Below are positions 1 through 8,792 of a stretch of 64,000 nt of DNA, piece after piece; position 1 is the stretch's first letter, and every line of letters starts with the position of its first letter. Below the pieces are notes generated by a model. It did not search any database. It had not been told where the DNA came from and saw only the letters and a program-made list of their open reading frames with translations. A program made the position numbers and the translations under genes. The DNA comes from Panacagrimonas sp041603235 (GTDB lineage: Bacteria > Pseudomonadota > Gammaproteobacteria > Nevskiales > Nevskiaceae): the NCBI GenBank assembly GCA_041603235.1, contig JBFIES010000005.1, positions 211,989 through 275,988 of the forward strand. Direction: 5' to 3'.

Positions 1-758
1 TTGGAATGAAATTTCCCCCCGCGCAACCAGATCTTCAACGCTTCCCAGTGGATGCCGGCCACGACCTTGAGAGTCATGAATGGCATTTTGAGCACCTGCC
101 AGACAATGACCCGATCCCGCAGTGGGCGTCGTTGTCCGGTCAGGCTGGCATCCAGAATCGGCACACCATCCCGCGTTTCGTGGATGTGTACCCTGAGTTG
201 CTGCGAAGGTTCACCGAGTTCAAATCGGTAGCGCCCGTTCAGATCAAAAAATGGTGAAACGTGAAAACATTTCTCCTTCTCCAATGCCGTTTCATACGCA
301 ATGGGGGCGCCTGCGGATGCGAGCAGATAGCTGTGCTTTTCCTTGAAAGTGTTGCGAACTTCGGCGATGACCGCGCGCAGGCTCCCGTCGCGACCTTCGC
401 AGTACCACAGGCTGATGGGATTGAAGGCATAGCCCAGCAGTCGCGGCATGACCAGAAGACGGATGCGTCCGCCGTCAGGTTCAATACCTGATTGCTGCAT
501 CAGGCCTTCGGCCCAATCGCGCAGGCCGCCCTGCGTTTCTGCCCCATGGTCACGGTCATGAAAGGACAGCAGGTTGAAGCGGTTATGGGAAAAGAATCTG
601 GCGCTGGCCGCGCTTTGCGCAATGTGATCGATATCCAGCAGCAGATAGAACACCTGGTACTTGAAGGCATAGAGCGGCGCCACCAGACGACGATGCCCCA
701 CCTGCGCGGCGTACAGGCAAGCCGTTTCGTCCTGCTTGGCGGGCCCCGAGTTGTTCAC
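1..758 (-). CDS. DUF1365 family protein, 3' end cut by window edge
   Basis: The reading frame runs without a stop from a GTG at 758 to the left edge. The translation shows the DUF1365 core: an N-terminal LYAAQVGHRRL segment, then YQVFYLLLDID, then FSHNRFNLLSFHDRDHG, and near the edge AGIHWEALKIWLRGG, which is close to the usual C-terminus. About 252 codons are visible and the family is normally 240-270 aa, so little is missing. The GTG overlaps the TGA of the upstream FAD oxidoreductase (GTGA), so the two are probably translationally coupled. DUF1365 genes commonly sit beside this oxidoreductase and a cyclopropane-fatty-acid-synthase-like methyltransferase. A role in modifying membrane fatty acids is inference from that context. 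Confidence 0.85.
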   Translation of the reverse strand, partial: MNNSGPAKQDETACLYAAQVGHRRLVAPLYAFKYQVFYLLLDIDHIAQSAASARFFSHNRFNLLSFHDRDHGAETQGGLRDWAEGLMQQSGIEPDGGRIRLLVMPRLLGYAFNPISLWYCEGRDGSLRAVIAEVRNTFKEKHSYLLASAGAPIAYETALEKEKCFHVSPFFDLNGRYRFELGEPSQQLRVHIHETRDGVPILDASLTGQRRPLRDRVIVWQVLKMPFMTLKVVAGIHWEALKIWLRGGKFHS

Positions 759-2032
759 AGCACAGCCCAGTCCGGAAGACAGCGATCGTCAATGCCTCGA
801 ACCGCGCGTAGCCCTGACTTCAGGCCGTCCTCATGAAAGCCGTACTGTGTCCATGCGCCAGCGAACCAGGTTCGACGGTGGCCCTGGATCTCTGCGAGGC
901 GTGCGTGGGTGATGACACTCGCCGGACCGTACTGCGGGTGCTCGTACACCGTGTCATAGAGAATTTTCCCCGATGGGATTTCGCGCGCCGGATTCAGGGT
1001 CACGATGTAGTTCACCTCACCCGGTATGCCCTGGAGCTTGTTCATCCAGTAGCTGCCCGAGATTGGCCGATCGTGAACCTCGTCCACGTCGTTGATGTAA
1101 TTCCACGATGCCCAGGCCGCACGCCGCCGTGGCAGGAAGCTTTCGTCGGTATGCAAAACGCAGCGGCTGGCACCGTATGGAATGCCCTGCAACAGGGTGC
1201 GCTCCACTTCATCCGTGTCTTCGAGAATCTTCAGCGTCTGGTCGGCGTGTGCCGCGCAGATCACCTGGTCGAACGCCTGCTGATTGACCGGCGTCTTGAT
1301 CACCACCTCAGCATCATCGCGCTGGATCGCCGTGACCTCCGTGCTCAGACGAAGCTCGCCCTTGAAGCGCGCCAATATCGGCTTGATGTACTGGTTGGAG
1401 CCGCCGATCACGGTTCGCCATGTCGGTTGCTGCGTGGCGGTAAACAGCGAGTGTGAGTCAAAGAAGCGCATGAAATCCGCAGCCGGATACGCCATCGCCT
1501 GCCGCGGGGAACAGCTCCAGATCAGGCCGGCCATCGGCAGCAGATAGCGGCTGGCCATCTTGGGAGACAGGCCGGATTGATCGAGAAATTCTCCGAGAGA
1601 TCCTTCAGGCAGCTGCCCGCTGGTCAGAATTTTGCGGCAGCGCGCATTGAGCCGGAGGATGTCGATCAGCATGCGGATGTGCGTCCAGCTCAGCAGGTTC
1701 GAGGGCTGTGCAAAGACGGTCCAGATATGGTCGCTTCCCATGTATTCGTAGGCGCCGTCACCCAGTGATACGCCAAAGGACATGCTGGTGTCGCGCGTCT
1801 GGATGCCCAGTTCGGCGAACAGAGCAGTGAGATTGGGATAGTTGATCCCGTTGTAGACGATCCAGCCCGTATCCACCGGCTGTACGCTGCCGTCAGGCAG
1901 GGACACCGGGATCGTATTGGTGTGGCCACCGACACGATCATCGGACTCAAACAAGGTGACCTCGTGCTTCTGGGAAAGCAGGTCGGCGGCGATCAGTCCG
2001 GAGATTCCGGAGCCAATGACAGCAATTTTCAT
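755..2032 (-). CDS. FAD-dependent amine oxidase-like oxidoreductase (COG2907 type)
   Basis: A 425-aa flavoprotein. The N-terminus has a Rossmann FAD-binding motif (AVIGSGISGL, residues 4-13), followed by FESDDRVGGHTNT, the dinucleotide-binding extension of the amine oxidase/phytoene desaturase superfamily. The length is normal for the COG2907 family. The next gene, DUF1365, overlaps it by 4 bases, a pairing seen in many Proteobacteria beside cyclopropane-fatty-acid-synthase-like genes. The pair probably acts on phospholipid acyl chains (inference). The true substrate cannot be read from the sequence. Confidence 0.85.
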   Translation of the reverse strand: MKIAVIGSGISGLIAADLLSQKHEVTLFESDDRVGGHTNTIPVSLPDGSVQPVDTGWIVYNGINYPNLTALFAELGIQTRDTSMSFGVSLGDGAYEYMGSDHIWTVFAQPSNLLSWTHIRMLIDILRLNARCRKILTSGQLPEGSLGEFLDQSGLSPKMASRYLLPMAGLIWSCSPRQAMAYPAADFMRFFDSHSLFTATQQPTWRTVIGGSNQYIKPILARFKGELRLSTEVTAIQRDDAEVVIKTPVNQQAFDQVICAAHADQTLKILEDTDEVERTLLQGIPYGASRCVLHTDESFLPRRRAAWASWNYINDVDEVHDRPISGSYWMNKLQGIPGEVNYIVTLNPAREIPSGKILYDTVYEHPQYGPASVITHARLAEIQGHRRTWFAGAWTQYGFHEDGLKSGLRAVRGIDDRCLPDWAVL

Positions 2033-2106
2033 GGAAATTTCAGTGGGGGCGTCTCACAGGTACGGGTGAGGCCAGCGGCCAGATGCCGCATTGCAGCTAA
2101 CCCGGC

Positions 2107-2745
2107 TCAGGGCACGGCTTTGAGCAGCGGAACGATCGCCGGCCACACGGTTTCAAGAATCAACGCTTGCGATGCCGCATTGGGGTGAATGCCATCCGCC
2201 TGAAAGGCATCTTCATCAAACGCGAAGCTGCCCAGTACAAAAGGCACCAGCGTGAGCTTCTCTGCATCAGCCAGTTGTTCAAAGCTCTGCGAGAACTGCT
2301 CGCTGTAGGTAGGGCCGTAGTTGGCAGGAATATGCATGGCAAACAGTACTGGCTCGGCGCCGCTTTTCTGGCTGAGCGCAATCATGTCTTGCAGGTTCTG
2401 GCGCATGGCCTTGACCGGCAGGGCGCGCAGCCCGTCGTTGCCGCCAAGCTGCAGAAGAACCAATGTGGGCTTGTGCCGGTCCAACAGGCCGGGCAGGCGA
2501 CCAAGGCCGCCTCGGGTGGTCTCGCCGCTGATGGCGGCGTTGGCGACAAGGTGATTGAAGCCCTCGGATCGGAGTTTCTGTTGAAATAGATGCACCCAAC
2601 CCTGCTCAGCATCCAGACCGTAGCCGGCCGAGAGACTGTCACCCAGTATCAGAATCACCGGCTTGGCCGGTTCGGCAGCGCCAGCCGGCACGGAAAATGT
2701 GAAGGACAGCAGGACCCCGCAAAAAAATAATCTCAGCATCAACAT
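2107..2745 (-). CDS. tesA: Multifunctional acyl-CoA thioesterase I / lysophospholipase L1 (TesA-like)
   Basis: A 212-aa SGNH/GDSL hydrolase with a signal peptide (about residues 1-23, ending PAGAA), so it is periplasmic. Block I is ILGDSLSAGYG with the nucleophilic Ser, block III is LGGNDGL, and the Asp-His pair is DGIHPNA near the C-terminus, giving a complete catalytic triad. TesA cleaves acyl-CoA and lysophospholipid esters. It is divergent from ybbA as in E. coli. The chosen start (ATG, complement of 2743-2745) shares two bases with the ybbA ATG. A second in-frame ATG lies at 2739. Confidence 0.92.
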   Translation of the reverse strand: MLMLRLFFCGVLLSFTFSVPAGAAEPAKPVILILGDSLSAGYGLDAEQGWVHLFQQKLRSEGFNHLVANAAISGETTRGGLGRLPGLLDRHKPTLVLLQLGGNDGLRALPVKAMRQNLQDMIALSQKSGAEPVLFAMHIPANYGPTYSEQFSQSFEQLADAEKLTLVPFVLGSFAFDEDAFQADGIHPNAASQALILETVWPAIVPLLKAVP

Positions 2746-3424
2746 GGAATCTTCAGTATCTCAGTGGGCCGTTCAGGCTCGGGACGTCAAACACCAGATT
2801 AGCAGCGGCGAAAACCTGCTGACGATTCTGGATGGTGTGAACTTGGACATCGCCCGCGGCGAATCAGTTGCCATCGTTGGTCGCAGTGGTTCCGGCAAGA
2901 CCACGTTGCTGTCGATGCTCGCGGGTCTTGACCGGCCCAGTAGCGGGGAAATCGAGCTGGCAGGCACCGACCTTGCAGCGCTGGACGAGGATTCCAGGGC
3001 ACGGCTTCGTGCGGGCCGGGTCGGCTTTGTGTTTCAGTCCTTTCAGTTGTTGGGCGGTTTTACCGCGCTGGAGAACGCACGTCTGGGCGCAGATCTGGCC
3101 GGACACCCGGATGCACTGGAGCGTGCGCGCAAAGCGCTGGATCAGGTTGGCTTGAGTGCGCGCTCTGCGCATCACCCTTACCAGATGTCAGGCGGCGAGC
3201 AGCAGCGCGTCGCCATTGCCCGTGCCTTTGCGGCTGGCCCGGACATCCTGTTTGCTGACGAACCCACCGGCAATCTCGATTCAGCCACCGGCGAGCAGAT
3301 CATTGACCTGCTGTTCCAGCTCAATCGGGAGCAGGGGGCAACCCTGATTCTGGTCACCCACGACGATCAGCTCGCCAGCCGTTGCCAGCGCGTCCTGACC
3401 CTGGAAGAAGGCAAGGTGCACTGA
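2744..3424 (+). CDS. ybbA: ABC transporter ATP-binding protein, YbbA/LolD type
   Basis: A 226-aa ATPase with Walker A GRSGSGKTT, Q-loop FQSFQLL, signature MSGGEQQRVAIARAF, Walker B DILFADEPTGNLD and the switch His in LVTHDD. It is the cytoplasmic ATPase of a MacB/LolD-class mechanotransmission complex. The matching permease (YbbP-like) lies at 8793-11240 on the same strand. The ATG at 2744 was preferred to an in-frame start at 2663, which would lie inside tesA. The start codon overlaps that of tesA on the other strand. Confidence 0.92.
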   Translation: MESSVSQWAVQARDVKHQISSGENLLTILDGVNLDIARGESVAIVGRSGSGKTTLLSMLAGLDRPSSGEIELAGTDLAALDEDSRARLRAGRVGFVFQSFQLLGGFTALENARLGADLAGHPDALERARKALDQVGLSARSAHHPYQMSGGEQQRVAIARAFAAGPDILFADEPTGNLDSATGEQIIDLLFQLNREQGATLILVTHDDQLASRCQRVLTLEEGKVH

Positions 3425-3676
3425 ATCGCGCATCCGGCACGTCGCGATGCACGCGCAGCGGCTTGAGAGCGGGGCAGTACAAGGCAGATGGAAGGTCGGC
3501 AGGTTCTGTCGCCGCAGTAGCTGCATCATCTGAATTTGATCATCAGACCGTGCCCGTTCTTTGCTAGGCTCGCGCCACGGCAAGGCGTCGCGATCACGCT
3601 TTCCTCGTGATGGTTCTGCAGACCAACTCAAGCACGCAGAAGTTTCACCCCGTGATCGCTGAGTGACTCACCGACC

Positions 3677-4867
3677 ATGCATTTGCTGAGCCCCTATCCG
3701 CCGATTGTCGCGATATTGATCGCGCTTCTGACTGTGCGCTTCCTGCCGGGCCGCGCATCGGAAGCGCCACCGCAAGCCGGTCGCTTTAATGCACTGGATG
3801 GTCTGCGCGGGTATCTCGCATTCAGTGTTTATATCCACCATTCCGCGTTCTGGTATTTCTATCTGCACGAGGGAGTCTGGGCCTCCTTCGAGTCGCGCTA
3901 CATGCATTTCGGACATAGCGCGGTGGCCATGTTCTTCATGATCACCGGCTTTCTGTTTTTCTCGAAGTTGCTGGACGCACGCGGCCGTGGCATTGACTGG
4001 CGGCGGCTGTATCTGTCGCGCGTGCTGAGGTTGACCCCCCTGTACCTGTTTGCGATGGCGATGCTTTTTGCCATCGTGGCGATCGAGTCGGATTTTGAGA
4101 TTCGCGAGAGCTGGCAAGCGCTGATCCTCAAGTCCCTGACTTGGCTGAGCTTCACCGTGGGCGGACAGCCGGATATCAATCATGTGGCGGATACCCGACA
4201 TGTTCTGGCGGGCGTAACCTGGACCCTTGCCTACGAATGGGCGTTTTATCTGAGTCTGCCGATCATTGCGCTGTGCATCGGCGTGCGTCCCGGCATGGGT
4301 TGGGTGCTGGTGGGCGCGCTGGGCGTCGCACTGTTCGTGACCGAGTTGCATGACCTGCTCGGCTACCGTGCTTTCCTGGCGGGCATGGTCGCGGCGGTGT
4401 TGGTGCGGTCAGACAAAGTATCTGCGGTATGCAGGAGTCGTCTGGGTTCGGTGACAGCAATAGCGCTGGCGGCGACGGCGATCTGCTTTTTCGATTCGGC
4501 ATATAACCGCATCGCGCTGTTGCTGTTCAGCGTCGTCTTCCTGATTTTTGCCTGCGGAAACCACCTGTTCGGGATGTTGTCGTTGGCGTGTGCTCGCAGA
4601 CTGGGCGACATGGGATACAGCATCTATCTGCTGCACGGGGCGGTTCTCTACATCGTGTTTCGATATGTCATTGGCTTTGAATCTGCCAGCGGCTTCACTC
4701 CCTTGCAGCATTGGCTGGTGATCCTGTGTGTGGTTCCCGCTTTGATCGTTCTGTGTGACCTCACGTTTCGATACATCGAGAAGCCGGGCATGAACGCGAT
4801 TCCGAGGGTCAGCGCGTGGCTGCAAATGCGAAATCAGCGGCGTCTTCGCATGGCCGCGACACCCTGA
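3677..4867 (+). CDS. Acyltransferase 3 family membrane protein
   Basis: A 396-aa, strongly hydrophobic protein with about ten predicted membrane segments. The diagnostic acyltransferase-3 N-terminus is present (NALDGLRGYLAFSVYIHHS, about residues 38-56, with Arg and His-His). The family transfers acyl groups, usually acetyl, to surface carbohydrates or lipids at the inner membrane. The ATG at 3677 starts just before the first hydrophobic helix. It stands alone between ybbA and the metal module, with no glycan-synthesis neighbour to suggest the acceptor. The 252 bp upstream show no other gene. Confidence 0.85.
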   Translation: MHLLSPYPPIVAILIALLTVRFLPGRASEAPPQAGRFNALDGLRGYLAFSVYIHHSAFWYFYLHEGVWASFESRYMHFGHSAVAMFFMITGFLFFSKLLDARGRGIDWRRLYLSRVLRLTPLYLFAMAMLFAIVAIESDFEIRESWQALILKSLTWLSFTVGGQPDINHVADTRHVLAGVTWTLAYEWAFYLSLPIIALCIGVRPGMGWVLVGALGVALFVTELHDLLGYRAFLAGMVAAVLVRSDKVSAVCRSRLGSVTAIALAATAICFFDSAYNRIALLLFSVVFLIFACGNHLFGMLSLACARRLGDMGYSIYLLHGAVLYIVFRYVIGFESASGFTPLQHWLVILCVVPALIVLCDLTFRYIEKPGMNAIPRVSAWLQMRNQRRLRMAATP

Positions 4868-4985
4868 AGTCAGGGCTTCGGGCTCAGATATGAGATGAGC
4901 CAGAACTGGCCGTAGCGGAATTTTTAAGCGATCCTGTGGTCTGGTAGATCGTCATGCAGATTTCATGCATGCATTCGAGGGCGTT

Positions 4986-5363
4986 ATGGGTACGGTCGTT
5001 TTGCAACGCGGATTGAAATGGGCATTGGTGCTGGTGATGATCGCCGGCACCTGGCCGATGGCCGTGTTCGCTGCGCCAGTAAACACGCAAGCAGTGGAGC
5101 ATTTGCAGGCCGCAGATGCGCCGCCCTGCCACGGTGACGCGCAACAGGCGGCGTCGCCCGCCAAAGCTAGCCCATGCCCGGATGGATGCTGCAGTCAGGG
5201 AGACTGCGGCGTCATGAGTTGCGGTTTTTCCAGCGGTGCTGGCGCCTGCGCCAAGGGCGGCTTCCAGATCGCGCTGCGGCCTGAGGTGATGCGCGTGCAA
5301 TTGGGGCCGCGTCATTTGCCGCAAACCCCTGCCGAACGATTGCTGCGGCCACCGATCGCCTGA
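4986..5363 (+). CDS. Small Cys-rich exported protein, possibly metal-binding
   Basis: A 125-aa protein with a signal-peptide-like N-terminus (VLQRGLKWALVLVMIAG, cleavage near VFAA). The mature part has clustered Cys and His (PPCHGDAQQ, CPDGCCSQGDCG, MSCGF, GACAKGG). The start at 4986 was chosen for its Shine-Dalgarno GAGGG at 4977-4981. An upstream ATG at 4965 has none. The layout resembles CopL-type metal-associated proteins but I cannot assign it to that family with certainty. It is the first of four same-strand genes ending in MerP- and MerT-like proteins, which supports a role in metal binding in the periplasm. Confidence 0.6.
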   Translation: MGTVVLQRGLKWALVLVMIAGTWPMAVFAAPVNTQAVEHLQAADAPPCHGDAQQAASPAKASPCPDGCCSQGDCGVMSCGFSSGAGACAKGGFQIALRPEVMRVQLGPRHLPQTPAERLLRPPIA

Positions 5364-5441
5364 TTTCCTGATCAAGGAACTTGCGTCGTGCACCTTGTGC
5401 ACGGCCCACGCTGCCGTGTGCAGCGAATTCAGGAGATTGTG

Positions 5442-6098
5442 ATGAAACAGAATCTGAGCCGATGTCTGGTCGCGTTTGCCTTATTGCTGGCCTCAGGCAG
5501 TGCCATGTCAAAACCTATCGCATGGGCGGATGGCTGGACTTTGATGAGTGAGTACGGCGCCGGAACCATGACCGAAGCGCAAGTCTTTTATGCCCCTACC
5601 TACTGGGCTTCACTGGGTGCGGGCTGGGTCAATTTTGTTGCCGAAGATGACAGCTTCGACCGGCGTATCAGCTACGTGCGCGGGAACCTGCTGGCCAAAC
5701 GCTGGAATCTGCCCGCTGCGCAGGCCAATGTCTTTGCCTGGGGCGGAGTGGGGCGCGCTACCGGCAATGAATTTCGTGGCGCGATATTCGCCCATCACTA
5801 TGGCTTCCAGGCTGATTACGAGACGCGAAAGGTCTATGTGTCATGGAAGTCGGATGCGCAGGTCACCAGGCATTTCGAGCACCGCACCGACACACTGCAG
5901 CTTGGTATCGCGCCCTACGAGCATGACTACGACACGCTGGCGACCTGGTTTCTGGTGCAGGCCCGCCACTACACCGGCGGCATCTACGACGGCGTAGAGC
6001 CTGCGCTGATCCTGCGTCTATTCAAGGGCGGCAGCTGGCTCGACATTGGTGCAACCAGTGACGGCAAGTTGCAGGCCATGTTGATGTTTGTTTATTGA
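5442..6098 (+). CDS. Predicted outer-membrane beta-barrel protein of unknown function
   Basis: A 218-aa protein with a signal peptide (MKQNLSRCLVAFALLLASGSAMS). The mature part is rich in alternating aromatic/hydrophobic stretches (VFYAPTYWASLGAGWV, ILRLFKGGSWLDIGAT) and ends in a terminal aromatic residue (MLMFVY), all typical of outer-membrane barrels. The start at 5442 has AGGAG at 5431-5435. I do not recognise the family. It lies between the Cys-rich exported protein and the MerP-like gene, all reading the same way with short gaps, so it may be the outer-membrane part of a metal module (inference). Confidence 0.7.
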   Translation: MKQNLSRCLVAFALLLASGSAMSKPIAWADGWTLMSEYGAGTMTEAQVFYAPTYWASLGAGWVNFVAEDDSFDRRISYVRGNLLAKRWNLPAAQANVFAWGGVGRATGNEFRGAIFAHHYGFQADYETRKVYVSWKSDAQVTRHFEHRTDTLQLGIAPYEHDYDTLATWFLVQARHYTGGIYDGVEPALILRLFKGGSWLDIGATSDGKLQAMLMFVY

Positions 6099-6112
6099 AT
6101 TGGAGAACCATC

Positions 6113-6445
6113 ATGAAAATCATTATTAGCTTGTTGTTTGCGCTGCTGGCCGCGTTTCCGCAGTTGAGCATGGCGCGCAGCATCGAAGTCGAAGTCAATG
6201 GCCTGGTATGTGCGTTCTGCGCGCAGGGCATCAAGAAGAGCCTTGGAAAATTTCCCGAAGCCGAAGAAGTGTTCGTCAGTCTTGAGAATCGTCTCGTGGC
6301 GGTTCAGTTGAAAGAGGGCAGTGATATTGCCGATGCTGACCTCAAGAAGGCGATTACCGACGCCGGATACGCCACCGTTGGCATCGAGCGCACCGAGCAG
6401 GACATCGAGGCGATCCGGGCCCGCGTCGAGCAGGAGCAAAAGTGA
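6113..6445 (+). CDS. Exported heavy-metal-associated (HMA) domain protein, MerP-like
   Basis: A 110-aa protein. A signal peptide (about residues 1-20, ending LSMA) is followed by one HMA domain with the metal motif GLVCAFC, a variant of the usual GMxCxxC, and the ferredoxin-like betaalphabeta pattern ending DAGYATVGIE. A short charged tail follows. Export plus a single HMA domain matches MerP, the periplasmic mercury scavenger that hands metal to MerT, and the next gene is MerT-like. The metal (Hg, Cu or other) cannot be told from the sequence. The ATG at 6113 is preceded by GGAG. Confidence 0.85.
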   Translation: MKIIISLLFALLAAFPQLSMARSIEVEVNGLVCAFCAQGIKKSLGKFPEAEEVFVSLENRLVAVQLKEGSDIADADLKKAITDAGYATVGIERTEQDIEAIRARVEQEQK

Positions 6446-6849
6446 AGGCGGCATCAGATGCGCCGCTCGACGCACCTTTGCGACGCAACGTCGGCTTGTC
6501 TTTCCTCACCCTGCTTGCCAGTAGTGGAACGCTCATCTGCTGCGTGTTGCCGGCGGTAATGGTGTCGCTGGGCGCGGGCGCAGCATTGGCGGGGCTGGTG
6601 ACAGCCGTGCCCCAACTGGTCTGGTTGTCTGAGCGCAAAATCTGGGTTTTCTCGCTGGCCGCGCTGCTGCTGGTCTTCTCCGGCGTCATGATCTGGAAAG
6701 CACGGCGCCTGCCCTGTCCGGCCGACCCGAAGCTGGCACGTGCCTGCATGCAGTTGCGCTACTGGAGTGCAGGCCTGTGGTGGGTATCCAGTATTGCAGT
6801 TGCTGCGGGTGCGATTTTCGCTTTCCTGCTGCCCTGGTGGAATGCATGA
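6442..6849 (+). CDS. MerT-like inner-membrane metal transport protein
   Basis: A 135-aa protein with three predicted membrane helices. The first carries a vicinal Cys pair (LICCVLPAVMVSLGAGAALAG, Cys at about residues 34-35), as in MerT (CCLGPLVLxALG). The loop after helix 2 has further Cys (LPCPADPKLARAC), again as in MerT. It starts at GTG 6442, overlapping the TGA of the MerP-like gene, so the two are coupled. I infer that it moves metal delivered by the periplasmic partner. No merA or merR is present in the window. Confidence 0.7.
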   Translation: MKAASDAPLDAPLRRNVGLSFLTLLASSGTLICCVLPAVMVSLGAGAALAGLVTAVPQLVWLSERKIWVFSLAALLLVFSGVMIWKARRLPCPADPKLARACMQLRYWSAGLWWVSSIAVAAGAIFAFLLPWWNA

Positions 6850-6914
6850 GCCCGGCCATGCCCGCATCCGGCTGATAACCTTGGCTCAACACCTCAGAGC
6901 AGCTTGGAAAAGTG

Positions 6915-7319
6915 ATGGATGACTGGGACGCGGAGCAAATCCGGGAGTTCGCCGAACGTTTGCGAAACCTGGAGGGCGAGCTGGTGACGCAGATCGAACA
7001 GCGCCGTGATGCGAGTGCGGCGGTGGAGCTGGACCAGACCAAGGTGGGCCGGCTGTCGCGCATGGATGCCCTGCAGCAGCAGGCCATGTCGCAGGCCTCC
7101 GATCAACGTGCAGCGCAACAGTTGGTCCGCATTCGGGCGGCCATGACGCGGCTGTCGGAGGGCCGCTTTGGTCGTTGTCTGTCCTGCTCGAGCCCGATGT
7201 TGCCCGCGCGGCTGGAGGCAGATCCCTGCGCGGTCCTGTGCATGGATTGTCAGCAAGACAAGGACGAAGAATCGGCACGGGAAGCCCGGCGCGAAAGCGT
7301 GCTTGGACGCCGCGCATGA
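6915..7319 (+). CDS. TraR/DksA-type zinc-finger protein
   Basis: A 134-aa protein. The N-terminal two-thirds is helical and charged, with heptad-like patterning. The C-terminus carries a four-Cys zinc finger (GRCLSCSSPM...CAVLCMDCQ). Family members bind the RNA polymerase secondary channel or act in DksA-like control. The coiled-coil-tip acidic residues of DksA are not obvious, so direct ppGpp co-factor activity is uncertain. A GTG at 6912 directly precedes the ATG at 6915 and either may be used. It lies between the Mer-like genes and the P450, reading the same way. Confidence 0.8.
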   Translation: MDDWDAEQIREFAERLRNLEGELVTQIEQRRDASAAVELDQTKVGRLSRMDALQQQAMSQASDQRAAQQLVRIRAAMTRLSEGRFGRCLSCSSPMLPARLEADPCAVLCMDCQQDKDEESAREARRESVLGRRA

Positions 7320-7353
7320 ACTCCCTTGCACTGCCAATGAAGAACCTGACCTG

Positions 7354-8784
7354 ATGAGTACTAGCCACCAGGAAATCTCGGATCTGTCGGGGCCGCGCGG
7401 CTGGCCGCTGATCGGCAATCTACTTGATTTCGACGCAGCGACACTGCACTTCAAGCTGGAAGCCTGGGCCGCCGAGTTTGGCCCCAACTTCCCGGTTCAC
7501 TTCGGCCCGAAACGCTTGCTTGTCATATCGGAGCCACAGGGCGTGAGCGAGATACTGCGTGACCGTCCGGAAGGCTTTCGTCGGCTGAGCAGTTTCGAGC
7601 CTGTGTTTACCGAACTGGGTGTGTGTGGTGTTTTCGCCGCCGAAGGCGAGTCGTGGAAACGTCAGCGACGAATATGGATGTCCTCGCTCAATGCCAATCA
7701 GCTGCGTGGCTTCCAGCAGCAGCTGGGCAATGTCACCACGCGACTGCTCAGGCGCTGGCAAGTCTGTGCCGACCAGCAGCGCGTGCTGGATATCGCCGAT
7801 GAGCTCATGCGTTACACCGTGGATGTGACCATGCTTTTTGCATTGGGTCATGACGCCAACACACTGGAGCAGGACGCCGATACCATCCAGCAGCATCTGA
7901 ACCAGATATTTCCTGCCTTGCAGCGGCGAATTGCGGCACCGTTCCCGCTGTGGCGCTACTACAAGCGGCGCGCGGACCATCAGCTTGATGAAGCTCTGAC
8001 GCAAGTTCGTACAGAGGTGGACAAACTCATCGCCAGTGCACGCGAGCGGCTTGCGGCACAGGCTGATGGCGACAAGCAGCCGGGCTGCTTTCTGGAAGCC
8101 CTGCTGCTCGCGCGAGATGCAGATGGAAGCAAACTTTCTGATGACGATGTGTTTTCCAATTGCCTGACGGCCCTGCTTGCAGGCGAGGACACCACGGCCA
8201 ATACAGTGGCGTGGGTGCTGCATTATTTCTGCGAGCACCCGGACGTATTCGAGGCAGTCCGGCGCGAGGCCGATGAGCTGTTGAAGGAGGATGCGGTACC
8301 GGATGCGCGTTGCTTTCCGGCATGGCTTGAGTGCTGTGACGCCGTGATCAATGAAACCTTGAGATTGCGCCCCGTAGCGCCCTATCTGCTGGTGACAGCG
8401 CTACAGGACTCGATTGTGCAGGGGCTGAGAATTCCGGCGGGTACCGACGTTGCCTTGCTGCTGCGCAGTGCGGCTGGCAGCGCACCCTGTACGCTGCCAG
8501 CACCGAGATTTTCTCCGTTCTCCAGTGGTGCAGGGCAAGAGGTCAGGAGCCCTGGCAACGCAGCTACCCTGCCGTTTGGTTATGGTCCGCGCATGTGTCC
8601 GGGCCGGAATCTTGCATTGGCAGAAATGCGTAGCGTGATTCTGATGGTGGCCAGAAATTTTGACCTGCATGCCGTTACAGAATCAGGCCCTGTTCGGGAA
8701 AAACTGAGCTTCGCCCTGATGCCTGACAAGCTTCACATTCAGCTCGCGCGACGCGAGCCCCTTTCCTCTGTTTCCAATCCATAA
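7354..8784 (+). CDS. Cytochrome P450
   Basis: A 476-aa soluble P450. The I-helix oxygen-binding motif is AGEDTTA, the K-helix ExxR is ETLRLRP, and the heme loop is FGYGPRMCPGRNLA with the ligand Cys at residue 415. The N-terminus (GPRGWPLIGNLLDF) is the usual proline-rich entry. The stretch between ExxR and the heme loop is shortened and lacks a clear PERF-type motif (only APRFSPF). The start at 7354 was preferred because a longer in-frame reading from 7168 would overlap the zinc-finger gene. It ends 8 bp before ybbP, so they may be co-transcribed. The substrate is unknown. Confidence 0.92.
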   Translation: MSTSHQEISDLSGPRGWPLIGNLLDFDAATLHFKLEAWAAEFGPNFPVHFGPKRLLVISEPQGVSEILRDRPEGFRRLSSFEPVFTELGVCGVFAAEGESWKRQRRIWMSSLNANQLRGFQQQLGNVTTRLLRRWQVCADQQRVLDIADELMRYTVDVTMLFALGHDANTLEQDADTIQQHLNQIFPALQRRIAAPFPLWRYYKRRADHQLDEALTQVRTEVDKLIASARERLAAQADGDKQPGCFLEALLLARDADGSKLSDDDVFSNCLTALLAGEDTTANTVAWVLHYFCEHPDVFEAVRREADELLKEDAVPDARCFPAWLECCDAVINETLRLRPVAPYLLVTALQDSIVQGLRIPAGTDVALLLRSAAGSAPCTLPAPRFSPFSSGAGQEVRSPGNAATLPFGYGPRMCPGRNLALAEMRSVILMVARNFDLHAVTESGPVREKLSFALMPDKLHIQLARREPLSSVSNP

Positions 8785-8792
8785 GGTCATTC

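Noticed and set aside
7168..7353. N-terminal extension of the P450 frame
   Set aside because: It would overlap the zinc-finger gene in another frame and adds 62 residues not seen in P450s. The ATG at 7354 gives a normal start.
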